DNA of 56,002 bases, from NCBI RefSeq assembly GCF_029543105.1, contig NZ_JARQXB010000018.1:1-56002 (forward strand), in the 5' to 3' direction. Position 1 is the first letter of the stretch, and each line of letters starts with the position of its first letter. The notes beneath the pieces were generated by a model, which was not told the DNA's origin, made no database searches, and saw nothing but the letters and a program-made list of their open reading frames with translations. A program made the translations under genes and the position numbers. This document shows positions 35,465 through 45,936 of the stretch, piece by piece. Origin of the DNA: Stenotrophomonas sp. HITSZ_GD (GTDB lineage Bacteria; Pseudomonadota; Gammaproteobacteria; Xanthomonadales; Xanthomonadaceae).

Positions 35465-37204
35465 TTAGGTCTCGGCCCACCAGCTCCATTTCACATTGTT
35501 CGTGCCGGCCACCGCGCCGGCCTTACATTGCACGTAGACGAACGATGCATCAACCGTGACCTCTCGGATTTCGGCGTTGCCGGCATCCAGACTGTTGGAG
35601 ACTGCGCCGAACCTCGACGGTATACCCAGAAGGCCATGAGGAATCGAGAACAGAGATACGCCGCCGTTGAACGAGGCGATGCCACCGTTCCGGGTCTGCG
35701 TGAAGCCCCGGGAGTTGACGCTGATCTGGCTGGCGGCACTGGCCGACGGGAGCGAGATGGGGCTTGCGTTAGTGCCCAGATAGCCGCCGTCGATCTTGAT
35801 AGCCGCGATACTTTCGGCCGGAATTAGCGACAGATCCATGAACTTGTTGGCGCCTTGGTACTGCGCGCTGAAAATGTCCAGGTGGTTAACGGCCGCAGTC
35901 GCCAGGGCACGGAACACCGCAGGAGTGCCGAAGCCGGGGAAGTCGGCATTCACGAAGCGGACGTGAGAGCAGGCCCCAGCGAACGTGACTCCGGCGCCAG
36001 TGCCAGACACGTAACTGTTTACAAAGGAGACGTTGTTGACGTTGATCAGGGTAATTGCGTCTGCGCCAGAGCCCGACTGGTTGAAGTAGCAGTTAGAGAA
36101 ATAGACGTACTTGATCGGAGCGATGGTCGAGCCTTCGATACGGCAGGCTTCCAGCGCCGAACCCTCAAACACGCAATTGTCGAACTGATGAATGCCCGAC
36201 TTCGCTGCGTTGGACACGATGCGCAGGCAGCGGCCGGCACCAGTGGCTGGCGAGATGCCAACATCGGAAAAGACCAGCGAACCCGCGTTCTCGAAATACA
36301 GGGTATCCCCGCCCAGGTAGCCGTAGGACATTTGACAGCCGGACACCCGGATGGCGTAACCCGGGGCAGACGTACCGGTGCCCCGGATATGGCTACGCAC
36401 GGCGGTGAAGAACCGGGAGTCCACAATCTGCGAGTAAAACACCGTATTGAGCAGTCCGATGCTGTCGTATAGCCCATCAAACGTGCAGTGCCGAATGTTG
36501 ACGTTCTGACAGTTGTTCAGATAGACGCCCATTTGAAACGTCTTAGCGGGGTCGGATTCACCAATGAAGCCCACGTTCTCGATGGTAGCTTGCTGACCCG
36601 CCGCCACAGTGATGACCGGCGCATTAGCCTTTGCAACCAGTCGAGTGCCCTGCGTGCCGGCTTCAGAGCCGCGCAGGTAGAGCGCTCCGCCTGCCGGGAT
36701 AGTCAAGCCCGCCTGCACCACCATATCGCCCTCGGGGAGCTCTAGCTCCTTCTCGTTTGCGGCGCAGTAGTTGATGGCGGCCTGCAAGCCGAGCGTGTCG
36801 TTGGTGACACCATCGGCCAGGACGCCATAATCGCGGGCGCTTACGCGGTCGCGCATCTTGTCTTGCGAGGTCCGGGTTACTGCCCCCGTGCCAGCCTGCA
36901 AGAATGCAACGGCGCTGGCGTCGCCCGCATCGGCGCTTACGTCCTCCTGGGTCCAAATTTGCGAGCCATCGGGAGATACGAAATGGTAGCCGTACATAAC
37001 TCCGGGCATCAGGTACACCGTGGCCTCGCCGCGCGCATTCAAGATGATCGGGTTGGTATTCACTACCGTTCCCGCTCGATTGGCGTAGGTTGCCTGCGGC
37101 GTAGTGGTGTTGGCCGCATAGGTAAACAACTTAAACCCGGCCGCCGGCAGTCCAGCATTACTGAAGAACTGCTGCTTCGCGTCAGGGCTGAGAATCGCTG
37201 CCAT
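35465..37204 (-). CDS. Phage tailspike with right-handed beta-helix (pectate-lyase-3-like)
   Basis: This is an intact 579-residue ORF. The N-terminal roughly 110 residues (ILSPDAKQQFFSNAGLPAAG, ANRAGTVVNTNPIILNARGE, MYGYHFVSPDGSQIW) are a virion-attachment domain common to podovirus and myovirus tail proteins. From VSARDYGVLADGVTNDTLGL onward it is a pectate-lyase-3/beta-helix domain with short repeated rungs (VNIRHCTF, VYFSNCYFNQ, VSFVNSYVSG), as in depolymerase tailspikes that cleave surface polysaccharide. The C-terminal roughly 90 residues probably trimerise. Codon use and base composition differ strongly from the host genes. The conserved ending KWSWWAET suggests the gene is complete. 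Confidence 0.88.
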   Translation of the reverse strand: MAAILSPDAKQQFFSNAGLPAAGFKLFTYAANTTTPQATYANRAGTVVNTNPIILNARGEATVYLMPGVMYGYHFVSPDGSQIWTQEDVSADAGDASAVAFLQAGTGAVTRTSQDKMRDRVSARDYGVLADGVTNDTLGLQAAINYCAANEKELELPEGDMVVQAGLTIPAGGALYLRGSEAGTQGTRLVAKANAPVITVAAGQQATIENVGFIGESDPAKTFQMGVYLNNCQNVNIRHCTFDGLYDSIGLLNTVFYSQIVDSRFFTAVRSHIRGTGTSAPGYAIRVSGCQMSYGYLGGDTLYFENAGSLVFSDVGISPATGAGRCLRIVSNAAKSGIHQFDNCVFEGSALEACRIEGSTIAPIKYVYFSNCYFNQSGSGADAITLINVNNVSFVNSYVSGTGAGVTFAGACSHVRFVNADFPGFGTPAVFRALATAAVNHLDIFSAQYQGANKFMDLSLIPAESIAAIKIDGGYLGTNASPISLPSASAASQISVNSRGFTQTRNGGIASFNGGVSLFSIPHGLLGIPSRFGAVSNSLDAGNAEIREVTVDASFVYVQCKAGAVAGTNNVKWSWWAET

Positions 37205-37372
37205 TCCTTGGCTGCTCTAGATGATTCGGCTTCATGCCGGAAATGAGTAAAAGGCGCGGATGGACACAGAGCGTGTCATCGGCATAGCCCCTGACGCCAG
37301 TGGCTCTGGCGGCGTGGGGGCAGCTTAAAGCACTGGTGGATCAAGCGCAAAGAGCGCCAGACCGGCTACACC

Positions 37373-38046
37373 TCAGCGGTTTTCCAGCCGCTTCGTAGGC
37401 TTGGGTTTGACCGGAGCGTCGGGGATGGCAGCCTGGCCACTGGCAATGGAGGCGATGGGAAGTCCGCGAGCTAAAGCGGCCAGACTGGTTCCGGGCGCGC
37501 CGCTGGAGAGTAAGCGCTCAGCGGGCGGAATGTTGAGAACTCCTCCCCCACCGTTTCAGCAGCACCAATTAGGCCGGCATTGCCCAGCAATGCGGCGGTC
37601 ACTGAGCCCGTGCCCAGGGCGCCGTAGCTCAGGAGGCGGCCCGCCGTACCGCTGACCGGAATAAGGTCTTTGGGCATCGTCTGACCGAGGCGCGCCAGAT
37701 TCCGCATTTTTCGCCGGTGCTGCCATTGTGGATTGTCACCCACAGCGCGGCCGGAGAAATGTCGCCCGACGCGCCGGCCACCCGCTTCAGCAGGTTTTCC
37801 GTGGTGCGCATATTGGCCCATTGTGTGCAACTGCTTGCGCTTAGCGGCATCTTGCGGACCCACCGCTTGTTCGGCGATGTCATCCAGCATCCTGCGGATT
37901 TCCTTGACCGCCGAGCCGATGCGGTCGCCACCTCCTACCTGCAAGCGTCTATTGGCGATGACGGCGCGGTGCGAACGCTGCGATTCCGAGTTGTGACAGC
38001 TGTGACCGAACCGTGTGCCTCTTGGAGTAGATGCGCCAATTTGCAA
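37373..38046 (-). pseudogene. Frameshifted phage virion (DNA-injection-like) protein
   Basis: Reading the minus strand and switching frame rebuilds one protein. RIGSAVKEIRRMLDDIAEQA and KRKQLHTMGQYA are in one frame. RTTENLLKRVAGASGDISPA is in a second. NLARLGQTMPKDLIPVSGTA and ALGTGSVTAALLGNAGLIGA return to the first. ERLLSSGAPGTSLAALARGL through to PKPTKRLENR and a stop at 37373-37375 are in a third. At least three frameshifts are needed, one near the C/G run at 37545-37555. The order of motifs matches C-terminal regions of internal or DNA-injection proteins of podophages, which usually precede the tailspike. The 5' edge is uncertain, and recognisable coding begins near 37926. Confidence 0.65.
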
Positions 38047-38074
38047 TACAGCCAGAAGACCAAGTCCTTGATTT

Positions 38075-38152
<78 letters not shown>

Positions 38153-38244
38153 TTGAGGCGGCGCATTGTCGCATGAACCCCCGGCGCCCCACAGCCGGCC
38201 AGGCGCCCGGATGCGGCGCAGCAAGGCCGGTCGCGCGCCTCTGC

Positions 38245-38250
38245 TAAAAT
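38245..38250 (+). promoter_or_regulatory. -10 hexamer of the aldehyde dehydrogenase gene
   Basis: TAAAAT lies 71 bases before the ATG in the gap after the tRNA. The -35 is not clear. Confidence 0.4.
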
Positions 38251-38321
38251 CGCCGGTTCCCGCGCCGCTTCCCCCGCCTTGCCTGCGGCGCCTCGATGCC
38301 ACGATTCCAGGAGTTCCTTGC

Positions 38322-39854
38322 ATGTCCGCAGCCCTGCTCAAGACGCTCGACCTCGCCGCGACCAACCCCGGCACCTATCTCGGCCGGGGCGAATGGTCCC
38401 AGGCCACCGGCGCCGGCGTCCTGCAGCCGCTGAACCCGACCACCCACGAGGTGATCGCCGAAGTCCAGGCCACCACCGAGGCGGACTACGAAACGGTCAT
38501 CGCCCGCGCGCAGGAAGCCTTCAAGGTGTGGCGCAGCGTGCCGGCCCCGCGCCGCGGCGAAGCCGTGCGCCTGTGTGGCGAGGCGCTGCGCCAGCACAAG
38601 GATGCGCTCGGCTCGCTGGTGGCGCTGGAAATGGGCAAGAGCAAGCCCGAGGGCGACGGCGAAGTGCAGGAGATGATCGACATCGCCGATTTCGCCGTCG
38701 GCCAGAGCCGCATGCTCTACGGCCACACCATGCACTCCGAGCGCCCCGGCCACCGCATGTACGAGCAGTACCAGCCGCTGGGCCTGGTCGGCATCATCAG
38801 CGCGTTCAACTTCCCCGTCGCGGTGTGGAGCTGGAATGCGTTCCTGGCCGCGATCTGCGGCGACGTGTGCATCTGGAAGCCGTCCAACAAGACCCCGCTG
38901 ACCGCCATCGCGACGATGAAGATCTGCAACGCCGCACTCAAGGACGCTGGCTTCCCGGACCTCTTCTTCCTCGTCAACGACGCCGGCACCGCGTTGTCCG
39001 AGCGCCTGGTCGAGGACACGCGCGTGCCGCTCATCAGCTTCACCGGCTCGACCCAGGTCGGCCGCGTGGTGGCCGAGAAGGTCGCGCGCCGCCTTGGCCG
39101 CTCGCTGCTGGAGCTGGGCGGCAACAACGCGATCATCCTCGACGAGACGGCCGACCTGAAGCTGGCGGTGCCGGGCATCGTGTTCGGCGCGGTCGGCACG
39201 GCCGGCCAGCGCTGCACCACCACCCGCCGCCTGATCGTGCACGAATCCATCTACGACAACGTGCTGGCCACGCTGGTGAAGGCGTACAAGCAGGTCGAGG
39301 GCAAGATCGGCGACCCGACCGATGCGGCCAACCTGATGGGCCCGCTCAACAGCCGCGGCGCGGTCGAGCAGTTCCTGGCCTCCATCGAGAAGGCCAAGGC
39401 TGCCGGCGGCCGGGTCGAAACCGGCGGCACCGCCATCGACCGCCCGGGCAACTTCGTGCTGCCGGCGATCGTCACCGGCCTGAAGAACAGCGACGAGGTC
39501 GTCCAGCACGAGACCTTCGCGCCGATCCTCTACGTGATGAAGTACTCCACCCTGGACGAGGCCATCGACATGCAGAACGGCGTGCCGCAGGGCCTGTCCT
39601 CGTCGATCTTCACCCAGAACCTGAAGGCGGCCGAGCGCTTCCTGTCGGCGGCCGGTTCGGACTGCGGCATCGCCAACGTCAACATCGGCACCTCGGGCGC
39701 GGAGATCGGCGGGGCGTTCGGCGGCGAAAAGGACACCGGCGGCGGCCGCGAATCCGGTTCGGACGCGTGGAAGGTCTACATGCGCCGCCAGACCAACACG
39801 ATCAACTACTCCGATTCGCTGCCGCTGGCCCAAGGCATCAAGTTCGACCTCTGA
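38322..39854 (+). CDS. ALDH7-type aldehyde dehydrogenase (piperideine-6-carboxylate / alpha-aminoadipic semialdehyde dehydrogenase)
   Basis: This 510-residue NAD-dependent dehydrogenase has the catalytic residues visible in [14 protein letters not shown] (Glu) and [13 protein letters not shown] (Cys), and the NAD-binding segment [20 protein letters not shown]. The sequence style ([40 protein letters not shown]) matches the ALDH7/AmaB group that acts in lysine degradation. Other aldehyde substrates cannot be excluded. A CCAGGAG ribosome-binding site precedes the ATG, and a rho-independent terminator follows. It stands alone, next to the tRNA-anchored prophage remnant. Confidence 0.9.
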   Translation: MSAALLKTLDLAATNPGTYLGRGEWSQATGAGVLQPLNPTTHEVIAEVQATTEADYETVIARAQEAFKVWRSVPAPRRGEAVRLCGEALRQHKDALGSLVALEMGKSKPEGDGEVQEMIDIADFAVGQSRMLYGHTMHSERPGHRMYEQYQPLGLVGIISAFNFPVAVWSWNAFLAAICGDVCIWKPSNKTPLTAIATMKICNAALKDAGFPDLFFLVNDAGTALSERLVEDTRVPLISFTGSTQVGRVVAEKVARRLGRSLLELGGNNAIILDETADLKLAVPGIVFGAVGTAGQRCTTTRRLIVHESIYDNVLATLVKAYKQVEGKIGDPTDAANLMGPLNSRGAVEQFLASIEKAKAAGGRVETGGTAIDRPGNFVLPAIVTGLKNSDEVVQHETFAPILYVMKYSTLDEAIDMQNGVPQGLSSSIFTQNLKAAERFLSAAGSDCGIANVNIGTSGAEIGGAFGGEKDTGGGRESGSDAWKVYMRRQTNTINYSDSLPLAQGIKFDL

Positions 39855-39905
39855 CCGGCGCGGGCACGCGATCGCCCTTCGCCCGCGCACGGGCGAAGGC
39901 GCGCC

Positions 39906-39937
39906 AAGGGGGCCGAAACCCACCCTCGGCCCCTTTT
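39906..39937 (+). terminator. Terminator after the aldehyde dehydrogenase gene
   Basis: GGGGCCGA (39909-39916) pairs with TCGGCCCC (39926-39933), followed by TTTT. Confidence 0.82.
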
Positions 39938-39952
39938 CACATCGCCCTAAGG

Positions 39953-39958
39953 GATAAT
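39953..39958 (+). promoter_or_regulatory. -10 hexamer upstream of the DUF4190-pyrD-murB operon
   Basis: GATAAT matches the -10 consensus at five of six positions and lies 38 bases before the DUF4190 ATG, just past the terminator of the preceding gene. Confidence 0.45.
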
Positions 39959-39996
39959 CCCGCAGGTCCGCTCACTCACTGCAACGGAGCCGCTCG

Positions 39997-40278
39997 ATGA
40001 GCAGCGTTCGACAGACCAGCACCCTGGCCATCATCAGCCTGATCGCCGGCATCCTCGGCTGGACCGTCCTGCCCTTCCTCGGCAGCCTGACGGCCATCAT
40101 CACCGGCCACATGGCCCGCGGCGAGATTCGCCGCGAGCCCGCGCGCTACGAGGGCGACGGCCTGGCCCTGGCCGGGCTGATCCTGGGCTGGGTCAACGTG
40201 GCGATCTGGATCCTGGGCGTACTCGCCTTCGTGTTGTTCTTCGGCGGGCTGGCCTGGCTGGGCTGGGCCAATTCCTGA
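39997..40278 (+). CDS. DUF4190 domain small membrane protein
   Basis: This 93-residue protein has two or three hydrophobic helices (LAIISLIAGILGWTVLPFLG, LALAGLILGWVNVAIWILGV). Between them is the conserved loop GHMARGEIRREPARYEGDGL, typical of DUF4190. The function is unknown and the location is the inner membrane. It is the first gene of a tight run with the methyltransferase, pyrD, murB and a DMT transporter. Confidence 0.85.
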   Translation: MSSVRQTSTLAIISLIAGILGWTVLPFLGSLTAIITGHMARGEIRREPARYEGDGLALAGLILGWVNVAIWILGVLAFVLFFGGLAWLGWANS

Positions 40279-40282
40279 GCCG

Positions 40283-41047
40283 ATGGACCTGTCCTCGCAG
40301 GCACGCTTCAGCAACCGGGTGGCGGATTACGTCCGCTACCGTCCGGGCTATCCCCCGCAACTGATGGCCTGGATCCACGACGGCCTGGGCGTGGCGCCGC
40401 GGGCGCGCGTGGCCGACATCGGCGCCGGCACCGGCATCTCCTCGCGCATGTTCCTGCAGGCCGGCCACCCGGTGATCGCGGTGGAGCCGAACGCGGCGAT
40501 GCGCACGGCCGCCGAGCAGTGGCTGGGGGGCGAGGCGGGCTTCGCGGCGCTCGACGGCAGCGCCGAGGCCACCGGCCTGGCCGACGCCAGCGTGGACATG
40601 GTCAGCGCCGCGCAGGCCTTCCACTGGTTCGACACGCGCGCGGTACGCGCGGAATGGGCACGCATCCTGCGGCCCGGCGGGCTGGCGTTGGTGTACTGGA
40701 ATTCGCGCCTGCTCCAGGCCACGCCCTTCCTGGCCGGCTACGAGGCGCTGTTGCTCGAATACGGCACCGACTACCGCGCCGTGGCCGAGCGCTACCAGGA
40801 CGATGACACGATGCGCGCGTGGTTCGGCGCCGGCTTCGTCGATGCCGCCCGTTTCCCCAACGTGCAGCGGATGGATTTCGACGCGCTGCGCGGCCGCCTG
40901 CTCTCCTCCTCCTACGCGCCGGCCGAAGGCCACCCGCGCCACGCGCCGATGCTCGACGCGCTGCGCGCGTTGTTCGACCGCCACGCGGTCGACGGCCACG
41001 TCGAATTCGCCTACCAGACACGTGCCTTCGCCGGCACCTTGGACTGA
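40283..41047 (+). CDS. Class I SAM-dependent methyltransferase
   Basis: This 254-residue methyltransferase (Methyltransf_11 type) has the SAM-binding motif I VADIGAGTGISSRMF, followed by VIAVEPNAAM and the post-motif SAAQAFHWFD. The start is 4 bases after the DUF4190 stop, and its own stop abuts the pyrD ATG with no gap. The substrate is unknown. Relatives are often annotated as trans-aconitate- or ubiquinone-like methyltransferases, but nothing here supports a specific choice. Confidence 0.85.
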   Translation: MDLSSQARFSNRVADYVRYRPGYPPQLMAWIHDGLGVAPRARVADIGAGTGISSRMFLQAGHPVIAVEPNAAMRTAAEQWLGGEAGFAALDGSAEATGLADASVDMVSAAQAFHWFDTRAVRAEWARILRPGGLALVYWNSRLLQATPFLAGYEALLLEYGTDYRAVAERYQDDDTMRAWFGAGFVDAARFPNVQRMDFDALRGRLLSSSYAPAEGHPRHAPMLDALRALFDRHAVDGHVEFAYQTRAFAGTLD

Positions 41048-42103
41048 ATGTACTCCCTCGCCCGTCCCTTCCTGTTCGCCCTCGACGCCGAACGCGCCCA
41101 CGGCCTGGGCCTGCGCGCGATCGACACCGCCTACCGCACCGGCACTTCCGCGCTGCTGGCGCCGCGCATCGCGCCGCTGCCCACCCCCGCCTTCGGCCTG
41201 CAGTTCCCCAACCCGGTCGGCCTGGCCGCGGGGCTGGACAAGAACGGCGAGCACGTCGAGGCGCTGTTCGCCCTTGGCTTCGGCTTCGTGGAGATCGGCA
41301 CGGTGACGCCGCGCCCGCAGGTCGGCAACCCGCGCCCGCGGCTGTTCCGCCTGCCGGGACACGAGGCCATCATCAACCGCATGGGGTTCAACAACCTCGG
41401 CGTGGATGCGCTAGTGCGTAACGTCGAGCGCGCGCGCCGCCGCGACGGCCTGCTCGGCATCAACATCGGCAAGAACAAGGACACGCCCAACGAGTCCGCC
41501 GCCGACGACTACCTGCATTGCCTGGAGCGCGTGTACCCGCTGGCGGACTACATCACCGTCAACATCTCCTCGCCCAATACCGCCGGCCTGCGCGAGCTGC
41601 AGGAAGAGCAGGCGCTGCGCCAGTTGATCGGCGCGCTGCGCGAAGGCCAGGAAAAGCTCGCCGCCCAGCATGGCAAGCGCGTGCCGATGCTGGTCAAGGT
41701 GGCGCCGGACCTGAGCGACCGCGACATCGAGGCCGCCGCGCGCGTGCTGGCCGAGCTGTCGGTGGACGGCGTGATCGCCACCAACACCACCGTCGCCCGC
41801 CCGCTGGTCGAGCACGAGAAGCTCGCCAAGGAGACCGGTGGGCTCTCCGGTGCGCCGCTGATGGGGCAATCCACGCTGGTGCTGCGCCGGCTGCGTTCGC
41901 GCCTGCCCGAGTCGATCCCGCTGATCGGCGTGGGCGGCATCACCCGCGGCGCCGATGCGGTGGCCAAGATGTCGGCCGGTGCGAGCCTGGTGCAGGTCTA
42001 CAGCGGGTTGATCTACCGCGGGCCGATGCTGGTGGGCGAATGCGTGGAGGCGATCCGCCGCCGTCGCGAGGCCCCGAGCCGCGGCGCGGTGTCGGCGCTA
42101 TGA
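41048..42103 (+). CDS. pyrD: Dihydroorotate dehydrogenase (quinone, class 2)
   Basis: This 351-residue flavoenzyme oxidises dihydroorotate to orotate in pyrimidine synthesis and passes electrons to the quinone pool at the inner membrane. The N-terminal amphipathic extension [20 protein letters not shown] marks class 2. FMN and substrate motifs include [26 protein letters not shown] and [14 protein letters not shown], whose Ser is the class 2 catalytic base. It overlaps murB by 4 bases. Confidence 0.96.
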   Translation: MYSLARPFLFALDAERAHGLGLRAIDTAYRTGTSALLAPRIAPLPTPAFGLQFPNPVGLAAGLDKNGEHVEALFALGFGFVEIGTVTPRPQVGNPRPRLFRLPGHEAIINRMGFNNLGVDALVRNVERARRRDGLLGINIGKNKDTPNESAADDYLHCLERVYPLADYITVNISSPNTAGLRELQEEQALRQLIGALREGQEKLAAQHGKRVPMLVKVAPDLSDRDIEAAARVLAELSVDGVIATNTTVARPLVEHEKLAKETGGLSGAPLMGQSTLVLRRLRSRLPESIPLIGVGGITRGADAVAKMSAGASLVQVYSGLIYRGPMLVGECVEAIRRRREAPSRGAVSAL

Positions 42104-43140
42104 CGACGGCCTGGACGCTGCGCGAAAACGCACCGCTGCGCGCGCTCAACACCTTCCACGTGGACGCTACCGCGCCGTGGCTGCTGCAGCTCGACGACCC
42201 CGCCGCCCTGCCCGAGGCCCTGGCGCTGCCGGCCCTGTCCGGGCAGCCGCTGCTGGTGCTGGGCAGCGGCAGCAACGTGCTGCTGGCCGGCGATCCGGAA
42301 GGCGTGGTGCTGACCTTCGGCAACCGCGCCATCGAGATCCTGGCGCACCACGCCGACCATGCCCTCCTGCGCGCCGGTGCCGGCACGCCGTGGCACGGGC
42401 TGGTGATGTGGTCGCTGGAACATGGGCTCTCGGGGCTGGAGAACCTGGCGCTGATCCCGGGCACCGTCGGCGCGTCGCCCATCCAGAACATCGGTGCCTA
42501 TGGCGCGCAGGTGGGTGAGTTTATCCACGTCGTGGAAGCCTGGGATCGCCACGCGAACGCGCTGGTGCGCCTGGACGCGGCGCAATGCGCGTTCGGCTAC
42601 CGCGACAGCGTGTTCAAGCGCGAACCGGGGCGGTGGCTGATCGTGGCGGTGGAATTCCGCTTGCCGCTGCTGCACGAACTGCGCCTGGACTACGCCGGCA
42701 TCCGCGAGGAGCTGGCGGCCATGGGCGTGGCCACGCCGGAAGCGCGCGACGTCGCGCAGGCGGTCATCGCCATCCGCAAGCGCAAGCTGCCAGACCCGGA
42801 CGTGCTCGGCAACGCCGGCAGCTTCTTCAAGAACCCGCAGCTGCCGCTGGAGCAGATCGAGACCCTGCGCCATGCATGGCCCGCCCTGCCGGTGTTCCCC
42901 GGCGAACGCGAGGGCCTGGGCAAGGTCTCGGCGGCGTGGCTGATCGAGCAATGCGGCTGGAAGGGCGTGCGCGAGGGCGATGCCGGCGTATCGCCGCACC
43001 ATGCGCTGGTACTGGTCAACCACGGCCAGGCCACCGGCGCCGAACTGCTGGCGCTGGCGCGCCGCATCGCCGATTCGGTCCGCGAACGCTTCGCGGTGGT
43101 GATCGAACCGGAGCCGCTGCTGATCGGCGCGCAGTGGTGA
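42100..43140 (+). CDS. murB: UDP-N-acetylenolpyruvoylglucosamine reductase
   Basis: This 346-residue type I MurB completes UDP-MurNAc formation in peptidoglycan synthesis. NTFHVDATA is the usual start of the FAD domain, and [13 protein letters not shown] and [20 protein letters not shown] bind FAD. The catalytic Ser lies in [11 protein letters not shown]. It overlaps both neighbours by 4 bases, pyrD upstream and the transporter gene downstream. Confidence 0.96.
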   Translation: MTTAWTLRENAPLRALNTFHVDATAPWLLQLDDPAALPEALALPALSGQPLLVLGSGSNVLLAGDPEGVVLTFGNRAIEILAHHADHALLRAGAGTPWHGLVMWSLEHGLSGLENLALIPGTVGASPIQNIGAYGAQVGEFIHVVEAWDRHANALVRLDAAQCAFGYRDSVFKREPGRWLIVAVEFRLPLLHELRLDYAGIREELAAMGVATPEARDVAQAVIAIRKRKLPDPDVLGNAGSFFKNPQLPLEQIETLRHAWPALPVFPGEREGLGKVSAAWLIEQCGWKGVREGDAGVSPHHALVLVNHGQATGAELLALARRIADSVRERFAVVIEPEPLLIGAQW

Positions 43141-44051
43141 ACGCCGCCGGCACGCACACGCCGCTGCGCGCGGCCGGGCTGATGCTGGTCAGCACCTGCT
43201 GCTTCGGCCTGATGGCCATCGCCATCCGCTACGCGTCGGCCTCCGTGGCGACCCACCAGATCGCCTTCTACCGCAACTTCTTCGGCCTGCTGGCGCTGCT
43301 GCCGTTCCTGTTCGTGCGCGGCGGCCCCTTGCCGCGCACGCAGCACATGCACCTGTACCTGGTCCGCACGCTGATCGGCCTGGCCTCGATGCTCTGCGGC
43401 TTCTGGGCCATCGGCCACCTGCCGCTGGCACAGGCGATCTCGCTCTCCTATTCGACGCCGCTGTTCGTCACCGTCCTGGCGGTGCTGTGGCTGGGCGAGA
43501 AGGTGCGCATGCGCCGCTGGCTGGCGGTGGCGGCCGGCTTCCTGGGCGTGCTGATCATCCTGCGCCCGGGCTCGGCCGCCTTCAGCCCCGGCCTGCTGGT
43601 GGCGTTGGCGGCGGCGATGATCAGCGCGGTGGTGGCGATCCAGATCAAGCAGCTCTCGCGCACCGACCCACCCGACACCGTGGTGTTCTACACCTACGTG
43701 CTGTGGGTGCCGATGTCGCTGCTCACCGCGCTGCCGAACTGGAGCTGGCCGCAGGGCGGCACCTGGGTGTGGCTGGTGCTGACCGGCGTGTTCGGCACCG
43801 GCGGGCAGCTGTTCTGGACGCGCGCGTTGAAGCTGGGCGAGGTGTCCGCGCTGCAACCGATCAGCTTCATGCAGCTGCCGCTGGTGGCGGCGCTGGGCGG
43901 CTGGCTGTTCGGCGAATCGCTGGATCGGCACACGGTCGCGGGCGCATTGATCATCGTCGGCGCCAACGTCTACATCGCCCACCGCGAGGCGGTGCTGACG
44001 CGGCGCGCGGCCACCCACGCCCCCGTGGAAGGCGCCAAACCGGGCGAGTGA
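43137..44051 (+). CDS. EamA/DMT-family transporter
   Basis: This 304-residue protein has ten predicted helices in two EamA repeats (for example [20 protein letters not shown] and [20 protein letters not shown]). It is a drug/metabolite exporter of the inner membrane of unknown substrate. The start is GTG at 43137, overlapping the murB stop (GTGA), so it is translated as part of that operon. The C-terminal tail is hydrophilic. Confidence 0.86.
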   Translation: MNAAGTHTPLRAAGLMLVSTCCFGLMAIAIRYASASVATHQIAFYRNFFGLLALLPFLFVRGGPLPRTQHMHLYLVRTLIGLASMLCGFWAIGHLPLAQAISLSYSTPLFVTVLAVLWLGEKVRMRRWLAVAAGFLGVLIILRPGSAAFSPGLLVALAAAMISAVVAIQIKQLSRTDPPDTVVFYTYVLWVPMSLLTALPNWSWPQGGTWVWLVLTGVFGTGGQLFWTRALKLGEVSALQPISFMQLPLVAALGGWLFGESLDRHTVAGALIIVGANVYIAHREAVLTRRAATHAPVEGAKPGE

Positions 44052-44068
44052 ACGCCGCGGCGATGCCC

Positions 44069-44080
44069 TAAGCTGCGTGC
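44069..44080 (+). promoter_or_regulatory. Putative -10 and leaderless start of the racemase gene
   Basis: TAAGCT (44069-44074) ends exactly six bases before the ATG. The 15 bases before the ATG (CCCTAAGCTGCGTGC) share both pattern and length with those before mtnB (CCCTAGAATGTGGGC). Confidence 0.4.
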
Positions 44081-44803
44081 ATGGACATGCACGCCACGCC
44101 GCAGCGCACGCCTTCCCGCACGATCGGCCTGATCGGCGGGATGAGCTGGGAATCCACCCTGCCCTACTACCGCCACATCAACGAGGTGGTGCGCCGCGAA
44201 TGCGGCGGCCTGCACTCGGCGCGGCTGCTGCTGCACAGTGTCGACTTCCACGACATCGAAGCGCTGCAGCGGGCCGGGGACTGGGACGCCGCCGGTGCCT
44301 ACCTGGCGGGCGCGGCGCGTGCGTTACACGCCGGCGGCGCGGATTTCCTCGTGCTGTGCACCAACACCATGCACCGCGTGGCCGACGCGATCGAAGCCGC
44401 CACGCCATTGCCTTTGCTGCATATCGCCGACCCCACCGCCGCCGCGTTGGCGAAGCTGGGCGCGCGCAAGGTCGGCCTGCTCGGCACCCGCTTCACGATG
44501 GAGCAGGACTTCTACCGCCAGCGCCTGCAACAACAGGGCTTCGAAGTGATCGTGCCCGACGCCGGCGCGCGCGAGGACGTGCACCGGATCATCTACGACG
44601 AGCTGTGCCTGGGCGTGCTGCGCGAGGCATCGCGGCAGCGCTATCGCCAGGTCATCGCCGCGCTGGTACAGGCCGGCGCCAGCGCCATCGTGCTGGGCTG
44701 CACCGAGATCGCCCTGCTGGTGCGCGCCGAGGACGCCCCCGTGCCGCTGCTCGACACCGCGCTGCTGCACGCCGAGGCTGCGGCACTGCACAGCCTGCGC
44801 TGA
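44081..44803 (+). CDS. Aspartate/glutamate racemase family protein
   Basis: This 240-residue cofactor-independent racemase has the two catalytic cysteines at C93 (LVLCTNTMH) and C207 (LGCTEI). The N terminus IGLIGGMSWESTLPYYRHIN is typical of the YgeA/RacX-type branch, which acts on various amino acids. The precise substrate is not known. Its stop is directly adjacent to the stop of the convergent hydrolase gene, with no spacer. Confidence 0.88.
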   Translation: MDMHATPQRTPSRTIGLIGGMSWESTLPYYRHINEVVRRECGGLHSARLLLHSVDFHDIEALQRAGDWDAAGAYLAGAARALHAGGADFLVLCTNTMHRVADAIEAATPLPLLHIADPTAAALAKLGARKVGLLGTRFTMEQDFYRQRLQQQGFEVIVPDAGAREDVHRIIYDELCLGVLREASRQRYRQVIAALVQAGASAIVLGCTEIALLVRAEDAPVPLLDTALLHAEAAALHSLR

Positions 44804-45811
44804 TCAGGCGCGGCGGCGCCGCCAGAAGCGCGCGGTGGCCTCGAACGCGCGATCCAGTTCGCCGCGCGAATCGGCGGGGCGGTAGTCACGGCGCGGCGCG
44901 GGATCGCGCTGGCGCTCGGCCAGGAAGCCCGCGGCCGCGTCGGCCACCTGCGGCAACGCCAGCAGCCGACGATGGCCGGCGCCGTGCGTCACCACCAGCC
45001 GCGCACCGGGCCAGCCGGCCACCAGCCGCTGCGATTGCGCCAGCGGCACCTCGCGGTCGCCGCTGTCGTGCACGACCAGCAGCGCATCGCGCGGCACCTC
45101 GGCCGGCAATGCGGCGATCTCCAGGTCGCTCCATTCGATGCCCAGCCAGCGCGACACGCGGCTCGTAAAGCGTGCGACCGTCTCGCCGGCCACGCCGAGC
45201 TGCCGCGCGAATCCGTCGATCGCCGCTTGTGGCTCGCAGAACGGCGCCACGAATACCAGCGCGCGCGGCGCCTGCCAGCCCTGGCGCATGGCCAGCGCCA
45301 GCGCGGTGCAGCCGCCGGAGTGCGCGATGACACCGTGCAGCGGCCCCAGGTGCGACGCCAGCGCGCGCAGCGCGTCGGCGAACTCGAAGAACGTCACCCG
45401 GCGGCGGCCGTGGCGGCTGCCCGCCGAGGCGCCATGCGCGGGCGCATCGAATGCCGCCACGCGGAAGCCCGCCGCCAGCAGCGGCGGCACGAAGGCATGC
45501 AGCTGCCCCGCATGGCCGCCCCAGCCGTGCATGAGCAGCACCCACGGGCCCTGCTCGCCCCAGGTCCAGGCCGCGACGGATTTGCCGTGCAGCGTCAGCG
45601 GTACGTGCCTGCCCTGCGCCAGGCAGGCCCGCGCCGCGGCGTCGGGGTGGGTGCGCGGCGCGCGGAACCACAGCCGGTCCATCCCCCACGACGCCAACGT
45701 GGGGCTGATGCGCGCCAGCGCACGCATCGCCATGCGCAGCAGCGTAAGGCCCCGTGGCCGCTTGGCCGTGGCAGTGCCGCTCGCCGTTCCCGCCTGTACC
45801 CGTGTAGACAT
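44804..45811 (-). CDS. Alpha/beta hydrolase
   Basis: This 335-residue alpha/beta-hydrolase-fold protein has the oxyanion loop LMHGWGGHAGQL, the nucleophile elbow GVIAHSGGCTALAL, and an acid/His pair in VVHDSGDREVPL and VTHGAGHRRLL. No signal peptide is seen. The substrate is unknown. The ATG at 45811 follows a GGAGAGGG ribosome-binding site. It lies downstream of the GlxA-type regulator on the same strand, but 125 bases separate them. Confidence 0.85.
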   Translation of the reverse strand: MSTRVQAGTASGTATAKRPRGLTLLRMAMRALARISPTLASWGMDRLWFRAPRTHPDAAARACLAQGRHVPLTLHGKSVAAWTWGEQGPWVLLMHGWGGHAGQLHAFVPPLLAAGFRVAAFDAPAHGASAGSRHGRRRVTFFEFADALRALASHLGPLHGVIAHSGGCTALALAMRQGWQAPRALVFVAPFCEPQAAIDGFARQLGVAGETVARFTSRVSRWLGIEWSDLEIAALPAEVPRDALLVVHDSGDREVPLAQSQRLVAGWPGARLVVTHGAGHRRLLALPQVADAAAGFLAERQRDPAPRRDYRPADSRGELDRAFEATARFWRRRRA

Positions 45812-45936
45812 CAGCCCTCTCCTGGTCGCGATGAACCCGCACGCGGCGCGTGCGGCACGGCACAGGCTAGGCGGGCATGCCGCACGCGTAAGCAGGCGCG
45901 ATCGCCAGTTGCCGGGGCGATTGCGCCAGCCCCGGC

